DNA from: Singulisphaera sp. GP187
Lineage (GTDB): Bacteria; Planctomycetota; Planctomycetia; Isosphaerales; Isosphaeraceae
NCBI RefSeq assembly: GCF_900129635.1
Contig: NZ_FSRB01000003.1
Span: 868,001 to 932,000 of the forward strand
Length of the DNA: 64,000 nucleotides
Direction: 5' to 3'
Part shown: positions 55,088 to 62,592 of the stretch, in pieces
Numbering within the stretch: the first letter of the stretch is position 1
How the letters are laid out: every line of letters begins with the position of its first letter
Notes under the pieces: model-generated
Database searches by the model: none
What the model saw: the letters and a program-made list of their open reading frames with translations, nothing else
What the model was told of the DNA's origin: nothing
Made by a program: the position numbers and the translations under genes

Positions 55088-55689
55088 GCGGGGTCGACTC
55101 CCGTCGCGGGACGTTCCGGCCGCCGACGCTTGAGCCAACCGAAGACTTCAGCGACCGGCAGGCGATAGCCGGGAAGGACCGGCTCGCCCTCCAGGACACC
55201 GTCAAGAGCCAGCGTCTCGGGGGGCTGTCCCGGGCGGTAGACGTCGACCCACTTTTTTTCAGGATCGATCAGCCAGCCAAGCGAGCATCCATTCGAGGTG
55301 GAATGGACCAGCTTCTCACGCGCCAGCCGAGGCGTCTGGTCAGGCGAAATAATCTCGACATGAAGATCGGGAGGGACAAATGTCTCGTTCTGGATCTCTC
55401 CCTGCTCGTCAGTGCCAATCTGAGCGTCTAGAAGGAAGACGACGTCAGGCACGATCGAACGCCCCGCATACGTGCAGCGCAACTCGGGGATCGCCATCCC
55501 CAAGAACGTGGGCTCAGCAAACCGGTTGAGGCTCTCGGTGATCTTGGATTCGATCACCCCATGCTTCTTTTGCGGCGACACCTTGGCCTCGACTCGACCA
55601 TTGATGAATTCGAGGGACGGTTCTTCTTCGGGGAGGGCGAGGAATTCCTCCAGCGTGAGCGATCGTTGGATGCGGGACACGCTGCTCAT
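55084..55689 (-). CDS. Uma2-family (DUF820) putative endonuclease
   Basis: 201 residues: 'TLEEFLALPEEEPSLEFING', 'VIESKITESLNRFA', 'YAGRSIVPDVVFLLDAQIGT', 'PPDLHVEIISPDQTPRLARE' and 'GWLIDPEKKWVDVYRPGQPP'. These are the PD-(D/E)xK elements of Uma2 proteins, abundant in planctomycetes and cyanobacteria with unclear role. Its stop overlaps the start of the XPB gene, so they are translationally coupled. Whether it acts with XPB-Bax1 or only shares a promoter is open. Confidence 0.9.
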   Translation of the reverse strand: MSSVSRIQRSLTLEEFLALPEEEPSLEFINGRVEAKVSPQKKHGVIESKITESLNRFAEPTFLGMAIPELRCTYAGRSIVPDVVFLLDAQIGTDEQGEIQNETFVPPDLHVEIISPDQTPRLAREKLVHSTSNGCSLGWLIDPEKKWVDVYRPGQPPETLALDGVLEGEPVLPGYRLPVAEVFGWLKRRRPERPATGVDPA

Positions 55690-55869
55690 CGCCTGTCTCC
55701 CCTACCCGAAGTCGTTGGCTTCGGCCTTGATCCGGATTCATGCTCGAGTCATCGCCAAGGTGGGCCGAGCCCACCCGATAAAACCGGAAAAAGTGAGTCG
55801 TTCCAGTGGATCGGCGAGCCGCCTCAGGGTTTCAGTGTACTCCAGTTTAGCCGATCTTTGGACGAACCT

Positions 55870-56460
55870 CTAGCGAATCGCGCCTCGAATCCGCAAAGCG
55901 TCGCGTTCCTGGGGCGTGAGCTCACGCCAGGCGCCGGGGGCGAGGTCTCCGAGGAGCACCGGGCCGATCGCCACCCGCACCAGGCGGAGGGTGGGATGGC
56001 CGATCGCGGCCGTCATCCGCCGGACCTGGCGGTTCCGCCCCTCGCGCAGCACCAGTCGAATCCAGGCGGTCGGCACGTTTTTGCGGAACCGGATCGGCAC
56101 CGAGCGCTCGGGCAGAGCAGGGGGCTCCGCCAGCAGCTCGGCCTCGGCGGGGCGGGTCCGCCCGTCCTTGAGGTCGAGCCCGCGCCGTAACGGCTCCAAG
56201 GCGGTGGGCTCGGGGATCCGCTCAACCTGCGCCAGGTAGGTCCTCGGGTGCTCGTACCGAGGGTCGGTCAGCCGGTGGGCCAACGGCCCATCGTCCGTCA
56301 GGAGCAGAAGCCCCTCACTGTCCCGGTCCAGCCGGCCCACCGGGTAGACCCCCGGATGGGGGAAGAAATCCTTGAGCGTGGCTCGACCCGCCTGATCCGT
56401 GAATTGGGTCAACACGTCGAACGGCTTGTGCAACACGTAATACCGAAACGGCCTGACCAT
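55870..56460 (-). CDS. rluE: 23S rRNA pseudouridine synthase E
   Basis: 196 residues without an S4 domain, as in RluE. The catalytic Asp is in 'VYPVGRLDRDSEGLLLLTDD'; other blocks are 'YYVLHKPFDVLTQFTDQAGR', 'HRLTDPRYEHPRTYLAQVER' and 'LREGRNRQVRRMTAAIGHPT'. It isomerises one uridine of 23S rRNA to pseudouridine. It is a single-gene unit, divergent from the polyol-type operon. Confidence 0.92.
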   Translation of the reverse strand: MVRPFRYYVLHKPFDVLTQFTDQAGRATLKDFFPHPGVYPVGRLDRDSEGLLLLTDDGPLAHRLTDPRYEHPRTYLAQVERIPEPTALEPLRRGLDLKDGRTRPAEAELLAEPPALPERSVPIRFRKNVPTAWIRLVLREGRNRQVRRMTAAIGHPTLRLVRVAIGPVLLGDLAPGAWRELTPQERDALRIRGAIR

Positions 56461-56510
56461 TGGCTCAACTCACCCCGGAACCCCAAACGTCGCTCACCAC
56501 GGCCACTACC

Positions 56511-56566
56511 TTGACCACGTCACCGCGCCGAGTTACAGTCTGAATACGAATTCAGAATAATTATTC
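56511..56566 (+). promoter_or_regulatory. Promoter and operator of the SorC-led operon
   Basis: TTGACC (56511-56516) and TACAGT (56534-56539) are 17 bp apart. Directly after the -10 lie two inverted repeats: CTGAAT-ACGA-ATTCAG (56540-56555) and the perfect palindrome GAATAATTATTC (56555-56566), ending 3 bp before the regulator ATG. The transcript would be nearly leaderless and there is no Shine-Dalgarno. The placement fits autorepression by the first gene product. Confidence 0.65.
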
Positions 56567-56569
56567 ACT

Positions 56570-57523
56570 ATGTCAATTCCAACTTACAACGACGAGCAAT
56601 TGATTTTGGCCGCCAGGCTTTACTTCCTGGACGGGCTCCCCCAAGCGCAGATTGGGAAGCTCGTGAACGTGTCGCAATCGAAGGTCTCGCGGATGCTCGC
56701 GCTGGCGCGGGAGCGGGGTTTGGTGCGGATCACGGTCCCGGAATACGACTCGCGCGATGGCGGCCTGGAGGGCGAGCTGAGAGCCCGGCTCGGGGTCGAG
56801 GCCGTCGTCATTCGGACGGTCGGCGGGCTTCGGGCCGAGGATCTCCGCCAGACGATCGGTTATTTCGCGGCGCCTGTGATCTCGGGTTGGATCGAGTCGG
56901 CAAGTCGGGTCGCGGTGGCCGGGGGCCGGACGATGCAGGCCCTCGTGGAGCAGATGAAGCCGTCCCAACCGCGGCACGAGCTGACCTTGCTGCAGGCGAT
57001 GGGAAATATCGACTCGAGTACCGGGCTCTATGATGCCGTGGAGTTGGGCCGGCTCATGGCGCGACGGTGGGGCGGCACGTTCCTCACCTTGAGCACCCCG
57101 GCGATCCTCCCCGATCCGGAGACCTGCCGCCGGTTCCTCGGCCTCGAGCCGATTCAAACGGTCATGAATCAGCTCGGCCAGGCGGACCTCGCGTTCGTCG
57201 GGATCGGAACGTTGGCGAACTCGGTCTTCCTCGAGCGGAACGTGCTCGGTCCCCTCGATCTCGCGACCCTGCAAGCGGCAGGCGCGGTGGGCGAGGTCCT
57301 GGGCCGCTTCTTCGATTGTCATGGCAACGAATGTACAACCCCGTTTCAACAGCGGGTCGTCAGCTTGGGTCTGAACGAATTGCGGCGGATCCCCCGGAAA
57401 GTTGGCGTGGTCGCCGGTGAGGATCGCACCAAGGCGGTGCTCGCCGCGATCGAAGGGGGGCTGCTCAACGCCCTCGTCATCAATGAGGCGGGAGCGTCCG
57501 CCTTGCTTAAGGAAACTCAATGA
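56570..57523 (+). CDS. SorC/DeoR-type sugar-binding transcriptional regulator
   Basis: 317 residues. The N-terminal helix-turn-helix is 'ARLYFLDGLPQAQIGKLVNV' plus 'SQSKVSRMLALARERGLVRI', and the C-terminal part is a phospho-sugar-binding domain ('ESASRVAVAGGRTMQALVEQ', 'LAFVGIGTLANSVFLERNVL', 'VVAGEDRTKAVLAAIEGGLL'). Such proteins sense a sugar or polyol phosphate and repress or activate the adjacent operon. It heads a six-gene unit and overlaps the next gene by ATGA. EryD, the erythritol regulator of Brucella, belongs to this family. Confidence 0.92.
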   Translation: MSIPTYNDEQLILAARLYFLDGLPQAQIGKLVNVSQSKVSRMLALARERGLVRITVPEYDSRDGGLEGELRARLGVEAVVIRTVGGLRAEDLRQTIGYFAAPVISGWIESASRVAVAGGRTMQALVEQMKPSQPRHELTLLQAMGNIDSSTGLYDAVELGRLMARRWGGTFLTLSTPAILPDPETCRRFLGLEPIQTVMNQLGQADLAFVGIGTLANSVFLERNVLGPLDLATLQAAGAVGEVLGRFFDCHGNECTTPFQQRVVSLGLNELRRIPRKVGVVAGEDRTKAVLAAIEGGLLNALVINEAGASALLKETQ

Positions 57524-58899
57524 GCGTATCCACGGAAGAAGAGCCACTCCTGGAAGGGGCTTTGCTGGCCGCCCGCGACACCCGCTATCTCGCGGTGGAG
57601 GCGGGCGTGCGGCACAAGACGGCGGAAGTGTTCGCCTCGCTGTTCGGGACAACGCCAGCCGTGATCGTGGCGGACCAAAAGACCTTCGTGGCGGCCGGCC
57701 GAGAGGTGCAAGAGAGCTTCCGGATTGCCGGCCACGCCTTGAGCAAACCGTTCATTTTCGGCCAGCACGTCTACGCCGAAACCAGGTGCGTCAAGGAGCT
57801 CCAGAAGGCCCTCGAGGCGGTGGAAGGGATCCCGGTCGCGGTGGGATCGGGGACGATCAACGACCTCACCAAGCTGGCCGCGCACCGGCTGGGCCGGCCC
57901 TACCTGGCCGTGGCCACCGCCGCCTCCATGGACGGCTACACGGCCTACGGCGCCTCGATCACCCATCAAGGGTCCAAGCAGACGTTTGACTGCCCCGCCC
58001 CGAAAGGGGTGCTCGCCGACCTCGACGTGATCGCCCGCGCCCCACGCGGCATGAACGCATCAGGCTATGCCGACCTGCTCGCCAAGGAGGTTGCCGGGGC
58101 CGACTGGATCGTGGCCGAAGCCGCGGGGGTCGAGCCGATCGAGCCGTCGGTCTGGGCGACGGTCCAGAACCGGCTCCGCGCCTGGGTCGACTCGCCGGCC
58201 GGAATCGCAAGGAGCGAACCGGCCAGCCTGCGGCGGCTGGTCAACGGCCTCATGATGAGCGGATTCGCCATGCAGGCCGCGCAAACGAGCCGGCCGGCCT
58301 CGGGGGCCGAGCACCAGTTCAGCCACCTCTGGGACATGCAGCACCACACCTTCCAGGGCGCGGCCCCGTCGCACGGCTTCAAGGTCGGGATCGGGACGCT
58401 TGCCACCTTGGCCCTCTACGAAGCCCTGGTGCGCAGAGACCTGGGCCGGCTCGACATCGAGCAAGCGATCGCAGGCTGGCCGTCGCCCCGGCAGGTCGAA
58501 CGCCGGATCGTCGCCGTCTTCGGCGCGGGCGAGCTGGCGGATAAGGCGAAGGACGAGACGCGGGCGAAGACGCCGACCGTCGAGGAACTCCGGGCCCAGC
58601 TCACGCAACTGCGCGACGGTTGGCCCGAGCTCCGCTCGAAGCTGGTGCGCCACTTGACCCCGTTCCAGAAGGTGCGCGAGGCGCTCCGCGACGCCGGTTG
58701 CCCGCACGAGCCGGAACAGATCGGGATCACCCGCGACCGCCTGCGGCTCAGCTACGAGCAAGCCTATTACATCAGACGCCGGTTCACCGTGCTCGACTTC
58801 GCGCGGCGCGCCGGCATCATGGACTCGGCGGTCGAGCACCTCTTCAGCGCCAGAGGACCCTGGCCGATTTCGAGCCCGGAGAAGCGCAATGACGTTTGA
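57520..58899 (+). CDS. sn-glycerol-1-phosphate dehydrogenase (AraM/EgsA-like)
   Basis: 459 residues of the iron-containing/GlyDH-like fold. NAD site and substrate region: 'GIPVAVGSGTINDLTKLAAH', 'LAVATAASMDGYTAYGASI', 'GLMMSGFAMQAAQTSRPASG' then 'EHQFSHLWDMQHH' with the metal His residues, and 'SHGFKVGIGTLATLALYEAL'. AraM/EgsA enzymes reduce dihydroxyacetone phosphate to G1P. It starts inside the regulator stop codon and overlaps the HAD gene by 11 bp, so the genes are tightly coupled. In B. subtilis araM lies in the arabinose operon beside araL and araB, as here. Confidence 0.9.
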   Translation: MSVSTEEEPLLEGALLAARDTRYLAVEAGVRHKTAEVFASLFGTTPAVIVADQKTFVAAGREVQESFRIAGHALSKPFIFGQHVYAETRCVKELQKALEAVEGIPVAVGSGTINDLTKLAAHRLGRPYLAVATAASMDGYTAYGASITHQGSKQTFDCPAPKGVLADLDVIARAPRGMNASGYADLLAKEVAGADWIVAEAAGVEPIEPSVWATVQNRLRAWVDSPAGIARSEPASLRRLVNGLMMSGFAMQAAQTSRPASGAEHQFSHLWDMQHHTFQGAAPSHGFKVGIGTLATLALYEALVRRDLGRLDIEQAIAGWPSPRQVERRIVAVFGAGELADKAKDETRAKTPTVEELRAQLTQLRDGWPELRSKLVRHLTPFQKVREALRDAGCPHEPEQIGITRDRLRLSYEQAYYIRRRFTVLDFARRAGIMDSAVEHLFSARGPWPISSPEKRNDV

Positions 58900-59707
58900 C
58901 CTGACCCGAATCCGGCACGTCGTGCTGGACCTGGACGGCACCCTCTATCGGGGCGACCGGCTGTTCGAGGTGACGATCCCGTTCCTCGCGCGGCTCTCCA
59001 GGCTCGGAATCGGCCACACGTTCCTCACCAACAATACGTCGCGGAGCAAATCCGACTACGTGCTGAAACTCCAGGGACTCGGGATCGACGCCAGCGAGTC
59101 GCAGATCGCCACCCCCGCCGATACGACCATCACCTACCTGCGCGAGCGATTGCCCCAGGTGCGGGCGATCTCCGTGCTCGGCACGCCTTCGCTCTGCCAG
59201 CAGTTTGAGGAGGCCGGGTTCACGGTGGGCTGGGATTCCCCAGGCGCCGTGGTCGTCGGCTTTGATACGACCCTCGACTACGACCGGCTCTGCCGTGCCG
59301 CGTACTGGATCGGCGAAGGCCGGCCGTTCCTGGCCACCCATCCCGACCTGATCTGTCCCACCGACCAACCGACGATCCTCGTCGACTGCGGTGCCCTCTG
59401 TGCCTGCCTGACGGCGGCCACCGGCAAGGAGCCCGTCGTCCTGGGCAAGCCCGATCCGTCGATCCTGCTCGAGCTCTGCAACCGGTTCGGCCTGGCGAAA
59501 GATGAGGTCGCGATGGTCGGCGACCGGATCTACACCGACATCGCGATGGCACGACGAGCCGCCGTGCCCGGAGTCCTGGTCCTGAGTGGCGAGGCCACGA
59601 AGGCGGACGCCGTCGCGCTCGAGCAACCACCCGACCTGATCGTCGCCGACGTGGGCGAACTCGGGGAGCGGCTGGAACGCGCCCGCACGGTGGGGGCTCA
59701 ACAATGA
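58889..59707 (+). CDS. HAD-IIA (NagD/AraL-like) sugar phosphatase
   Basis: 272 residues. Motif I 'VVLDLDGTLYRGDRLF', motif II 'TFLTNNTSRSKSDYVLKLQG', Lys in 'VVLGKPDPSILLELC' and motif IV 'EVAMVGDRIYTDIAMARRA'. GGAG lies 7 bases before ATG 58889. AraL/NagD proteins dephosphorylate small sugar or polyol phosphates, perhaps as a detoxifying valve or to make free glycerol-1-P products. The stop overlaps the GlpD start by ATGA. Confidence 0.92.
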   Translation: MTFDLTRIRHVVLDLDGTLYRGDRLFEVTIPFLARLSRLGIGHTFLTNNTSRSKSDYVLKLQGLGIDASESQIATPADTTITYLRERLPQVRAISVLGTPSLCQQFEEAGFTVGWDSPGAVVVGFDTTLDYDRLCRAAYWIGEGRPFLATHPDLICPTDQPTILVDCGALCACLTAATGKEPVVLGKPDPSILLELCNRFGLAKDEVAMVGDRIYTDIAMARRAAVPGVLVLSGEATKADAVALEQPPDLIVADVGELGERLERARTVGAQQ

Positions 59708-61194
59708 AAGACAGCCAGATCTCTCGAAAAGAACAAATCAAAGCTCTTACAAACGATCCGTTTGACGTGCTCATCATCGGTGGCGGCATCGTCGGCTCGG
59801 GCATCGCCCGAGACGCGGCGCTTCGTGGTTTGCGAACGCTCCTGGTGGAGCAGGCCGACTTCGCGTCAGGCACCAGCAGCCGGTCGTCGCGTCTGCTGCA
59901 CGGCGGCTTGCGGTATCTGGCTCAGGGGCGGATCGGCCTGGTCCGCGAGGCGAGCCACGAGAAGATGCGGCTGAGCAAGATCGCCGCTCACCTCTGCCAG
60001 CCGCTGCCGTTTCTCTTTCCGGTCTGGAAAGGGGCAGGCTGGCCGCTCTGGACGCTCTCGATCGGCGTCAAGGTCTACGACCTGCTCTGCGGCGGGAACA
60101 ACCTCGGAAAGTCACGCACCTACAGGCCGGCCGAGCTGCTCAAGCACTTGCCCGGCCTCCGCCGCGAGGGTCTGAAGGGGGGCACGTCGCACTACGACGC
60201 GCTCACCAATGACGCGCGACTCGTGATCGATACGCTCCGATCGGCAGAGGCGGCCGGAGCCTCGCTGCGGAACTACACCTCGTTCGTCGCCGGGACCGCA
60301 TCGAACGGAACCTGGACCTGCACCGTACGCGACCAACTCGATGACGAGGTGGTCGAGATCCAGGCCCGGACGGTCATCAACGCGGCCGGCGCTTGGTCGG
60401 CCAAGATCCCCCACAGCACGGTGCGGCTCCGGCTCACCAAGGGCGTCCACGTGGTCATCGACCACGCGCGGCTGCCGGTCTCGGAAGCGGTCGTCCTCCC
60501 CGAAGGCGATCGAATCCTGTTCGTGATCCCGTGGGGCGAGCGGATCATCCTGGGCACGACCGACACCGAGTACCAAGGTGATCCGGCTGCGGTCCGCACC
60601 GACCCCGACGACATCGACTACATTCTCGGCGTCGTCAACCGCGCCTTCCCCGAAGCTCGGATCAAGCCCGACGACGTGATCTCAACCTGGGCCGGGGTTC
60701 GTCCTCTGGTCGCACCCCGACATGAAAACGCCGGTGCGCCCTCGGACGTTTCACGGAATCATGAGATCCGAATGGGGGAACCAGGCTGGTTCGACGTCGC
60801 CGGCGGTAAGCTCACCACGTACCGCTTGATGGCCGAGCAGACGATCGATCAAGTCGGCCGCCACCTGGGCGCGCACTTGCCACGCTCCCGGACGGCCGAG
60901 CTGCCGCTGTCGCCGGGACCGCACAGCGGCGTGCTCCCGCCTCCGGTCGAGCGGGAGGTGGTGGCGGAGTCTTGCCGCCAGGAGTGGGTGGTCCACCTTG
61001 ACGACCTCCTGCTGCGGCGAACCTCCTGGCACTTCTACCACGCGAACCACGCGGAGATCGCCGAGCGAGTGGCGTGCTGGATGGCCGAGTTGCTCGGCTG
61101 GAATCCGGAACGCATCGCACTCGAGCTCAAGCGTTATCAGAATGCGGCCGATCATCCCCCGCGGCTCAGCCCGGCGACCGGCTCGCGGGAATGA
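59704..61194 (+). CDS. GlpD-like FAD-dependent glycerol-3-phosphate (or polyol-phosphate) dehydrogenase
   Basis: 496 residues. The FAD site is 'DVLIIGGGIVGSGIARDAAL'. GlpD hallmarks follow: 'ASGTSSRSSRLLHGGLRYLA', 'YDALTNDARLVIDTLRSAEA', 'IPWGERIILGTTDTEYQGDP' and 'AGVRPLVAP'. A C-terminal cap domain is present (to about 480). GlpD oxidises G3P to DHAP with quinone; EryB, which oxidises erythritol phosphate, is a close family member, so a polyol phosphate is equally likely in this operon. A 108-bp gap separates it from the MFS gene. Confidence 0.92.
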   Translation: MKDSQISRKEQIKALTNDPFDVLIIGGGIVGSGIARDAALRGLRTLLVEQADFASGTSSRSSRLLHGGLRYLAQGRIGLVREASHEKMRLSKIAAHLCQPLPFLFPVWKGAGWPLWTLSIGVKVYDLLCGGNNLGKSRTYRPAELLKHLPGLRREGLKGGTSHYDALTNDARLVIDTLRSAEAAGASLRNYTSFVAGTASNGTWTCTVRDQLDDEVVEIQARTVINAAGAWSAKIPHSTVRLRLTKGVHVVIDHARLPVSEAVVLPEGDRILFVIPWGERIILGTTDTEYQGDPAAVRTDPDDIDYILGVVNRAFPEARIKPDDVISTWAGVRPLVAPRHENAGAPSDVSRNHEIRMGEPGWFDVAGGKLTTYRLMAEQTIDQVGRHLGAHLPRSRTAELPLSPGPHSGVLPPPVEREVVAESCRQEWVVHLDDLLLRRTSWHFYHANHAEIAERVACWMAELLGWNPERIALELKRYQNAADHPPRLSPATGSRE

Positions 61195-61302
61195 GCGATG
61201 ATGTGAAAGCGCATCGTTTCGGTTGGGCTGTTCACACTCTCAAGTAAGAAACTCGTTCGTCACCTCTCCGTCGACCAGCGATGACTCCGGGAGACCTCCT
61301 CG

Positions 61303-62592
61303 ATGCAGCTCACCCAAGATGCGAGCGCGGCCCGCACCTCATTGATTGATCGGATCGGCATCTACCCTCCCTTATTATGGGGTTATGTCGGACTCTTGCT
61401 GTTCATGATCGGCGATGGAGTCGAATCGGGATTTCTCTCCCGATACCTGGTCGACCACGGGCATTCCGAACAGCGTGTCGCGCTCGTTTTCACGGTGTAC
61501 GGCATCACGGCGGCGATCGCCGCGTGGCTCTCGGGAGCGCTGTCCGACCTCTGGGGACCACGCCAGGTCATGACGATCGGCTTGGTCATCTGGGCCGTCT
61601 TCGAGGTCGCGTTCCTCCTCGTCGGGGTCGCTCCATCGAATTACAACCTGACCCTGGCGACGTATGCCCTGCGCGGCTTCGGGTATCCCTTGTTCGCCTT
61701 CGGCTTCCTCGTCTGGATCACGGCGGCGACCCCGCGGGAGCGGTTGGGAACGGCCGTCGGTTGGTTCTGGTTCGCGTTCACAGGGGGTCTACCGACCCTC
61801 GGATCACTCTTCGCCAGCTTCATGATCCCCCAGATCGGGCATTATCCGACGCTCTGGTGCTCACTCGCGCTGGTGGTGCTCGGCGGCCTGATCGCCTTGT
61901 TCGGGATTCACGAGCCCACCGGGAAACGACGCCTGGCCCCCCCGGACGAGAAGCCGTTGAGCACCCTGATCTCGAGCATCTCGATCGCCTGGCGGAAGCC
62001 GAAGACCGCGATCGGCTGCATTGTGCGGGTGATCAACACGGCCCCCCAGTTCGGCTTCCTCGTCTTTCTGCCGCTCTACTTCACGAACACGATCGGCTTC
62101 AGCGAAGGCCAGTGGCTTCGCCTCCTCAGCGCCATCTTCCTGAGCAATATCATCTGGAACTTGCTCTTCGGGATCATCGGCGATAAGTTCGGCTGGCGAC
62201 GGACCGTGGCCCTCTGCGGTGGTGTCGGCTCGGCGATGACAACGCTCCTGCTCTACTATACGCCGCACACGCTCGGGGCGAACTACCCGTTGACGGTCCT
62301 GGCCGGGATCCTCTATGGAGCGACCCTGGCGGGGTACGTGCCGCTTTCCGCCCTGATGCCGTCGCTCGCCCCGGAGAACAAGGGGGCGGCGATGTCGATC
62401 CTGAACCTGGGAGCCGGCGCGAGCGTCTGGGTGGGCCCCGCGATCGTGGCCGTCTTTCTGTCCCCCTTGGGCGTTGGGGGAGTGATGTGGATCTTCGCCG
62501 GCCTCTACCTGCTGAGCGCGGTGCTGACCCTCTTCCTGACCCTTCCCGACGAATCGACCCAAACCTCTCTGTCGACCTTGGAGGATCTGTGA
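61303..62592 (+). CDS. MFS transporter, probable polyol/sugar importer
   Basis: 429 residues, about 12 helices; ATG 61303 has GGAGA upstream. Helix 2-3 loop 'SGALSDLWGPRQVMTIGLV' and the central loop with 'IHEPTGKRRLAPPDEKPL' are typical. 'ALRGFGYPLFAFGFLVWITA' and the overall form resemble RbtT/DalT polyol transporters. Its GTGA overlap with the kinase gene links it to that substrate. Confidence 0.88.
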   Translation: MQLTQDASAARTSLIDRIGIYPPLLWGYVGLLLFMIGDGVESGFLSRYLVDHGHSEQRVALVFTVYGITAAIAAWLSGALSDLWGPRQVMTIGLVIWAVFEVAFLLVGVAPSNYNLTLATYALRGFGYPLFAFGFLVWITAATPRERLGTAVGWFWFAFTGGLPTLGSLFASFMIPQIGHYPTLWCSLALVVLGGLIALFGIHEPTGKRRLAPPDEKPLSTLISSISIAWRKPKTAIGCIVRVINTAPQFGFLVFLPLYFTNTIGFSEGQWLRLLSAIFLSNIIWNLLFGIIGDKFGWRRTVALCGGVGSAMTTLLLYYTPHTLGANYPLTVLAGILYGATLAGYVPLSALMPSLAPENKGAAMSILNLGAGASVWVGPAIVAVFLSPLGVGGVMWIFAGLYLLSAVLTLFLTLPDESTQTSLSTLEDL

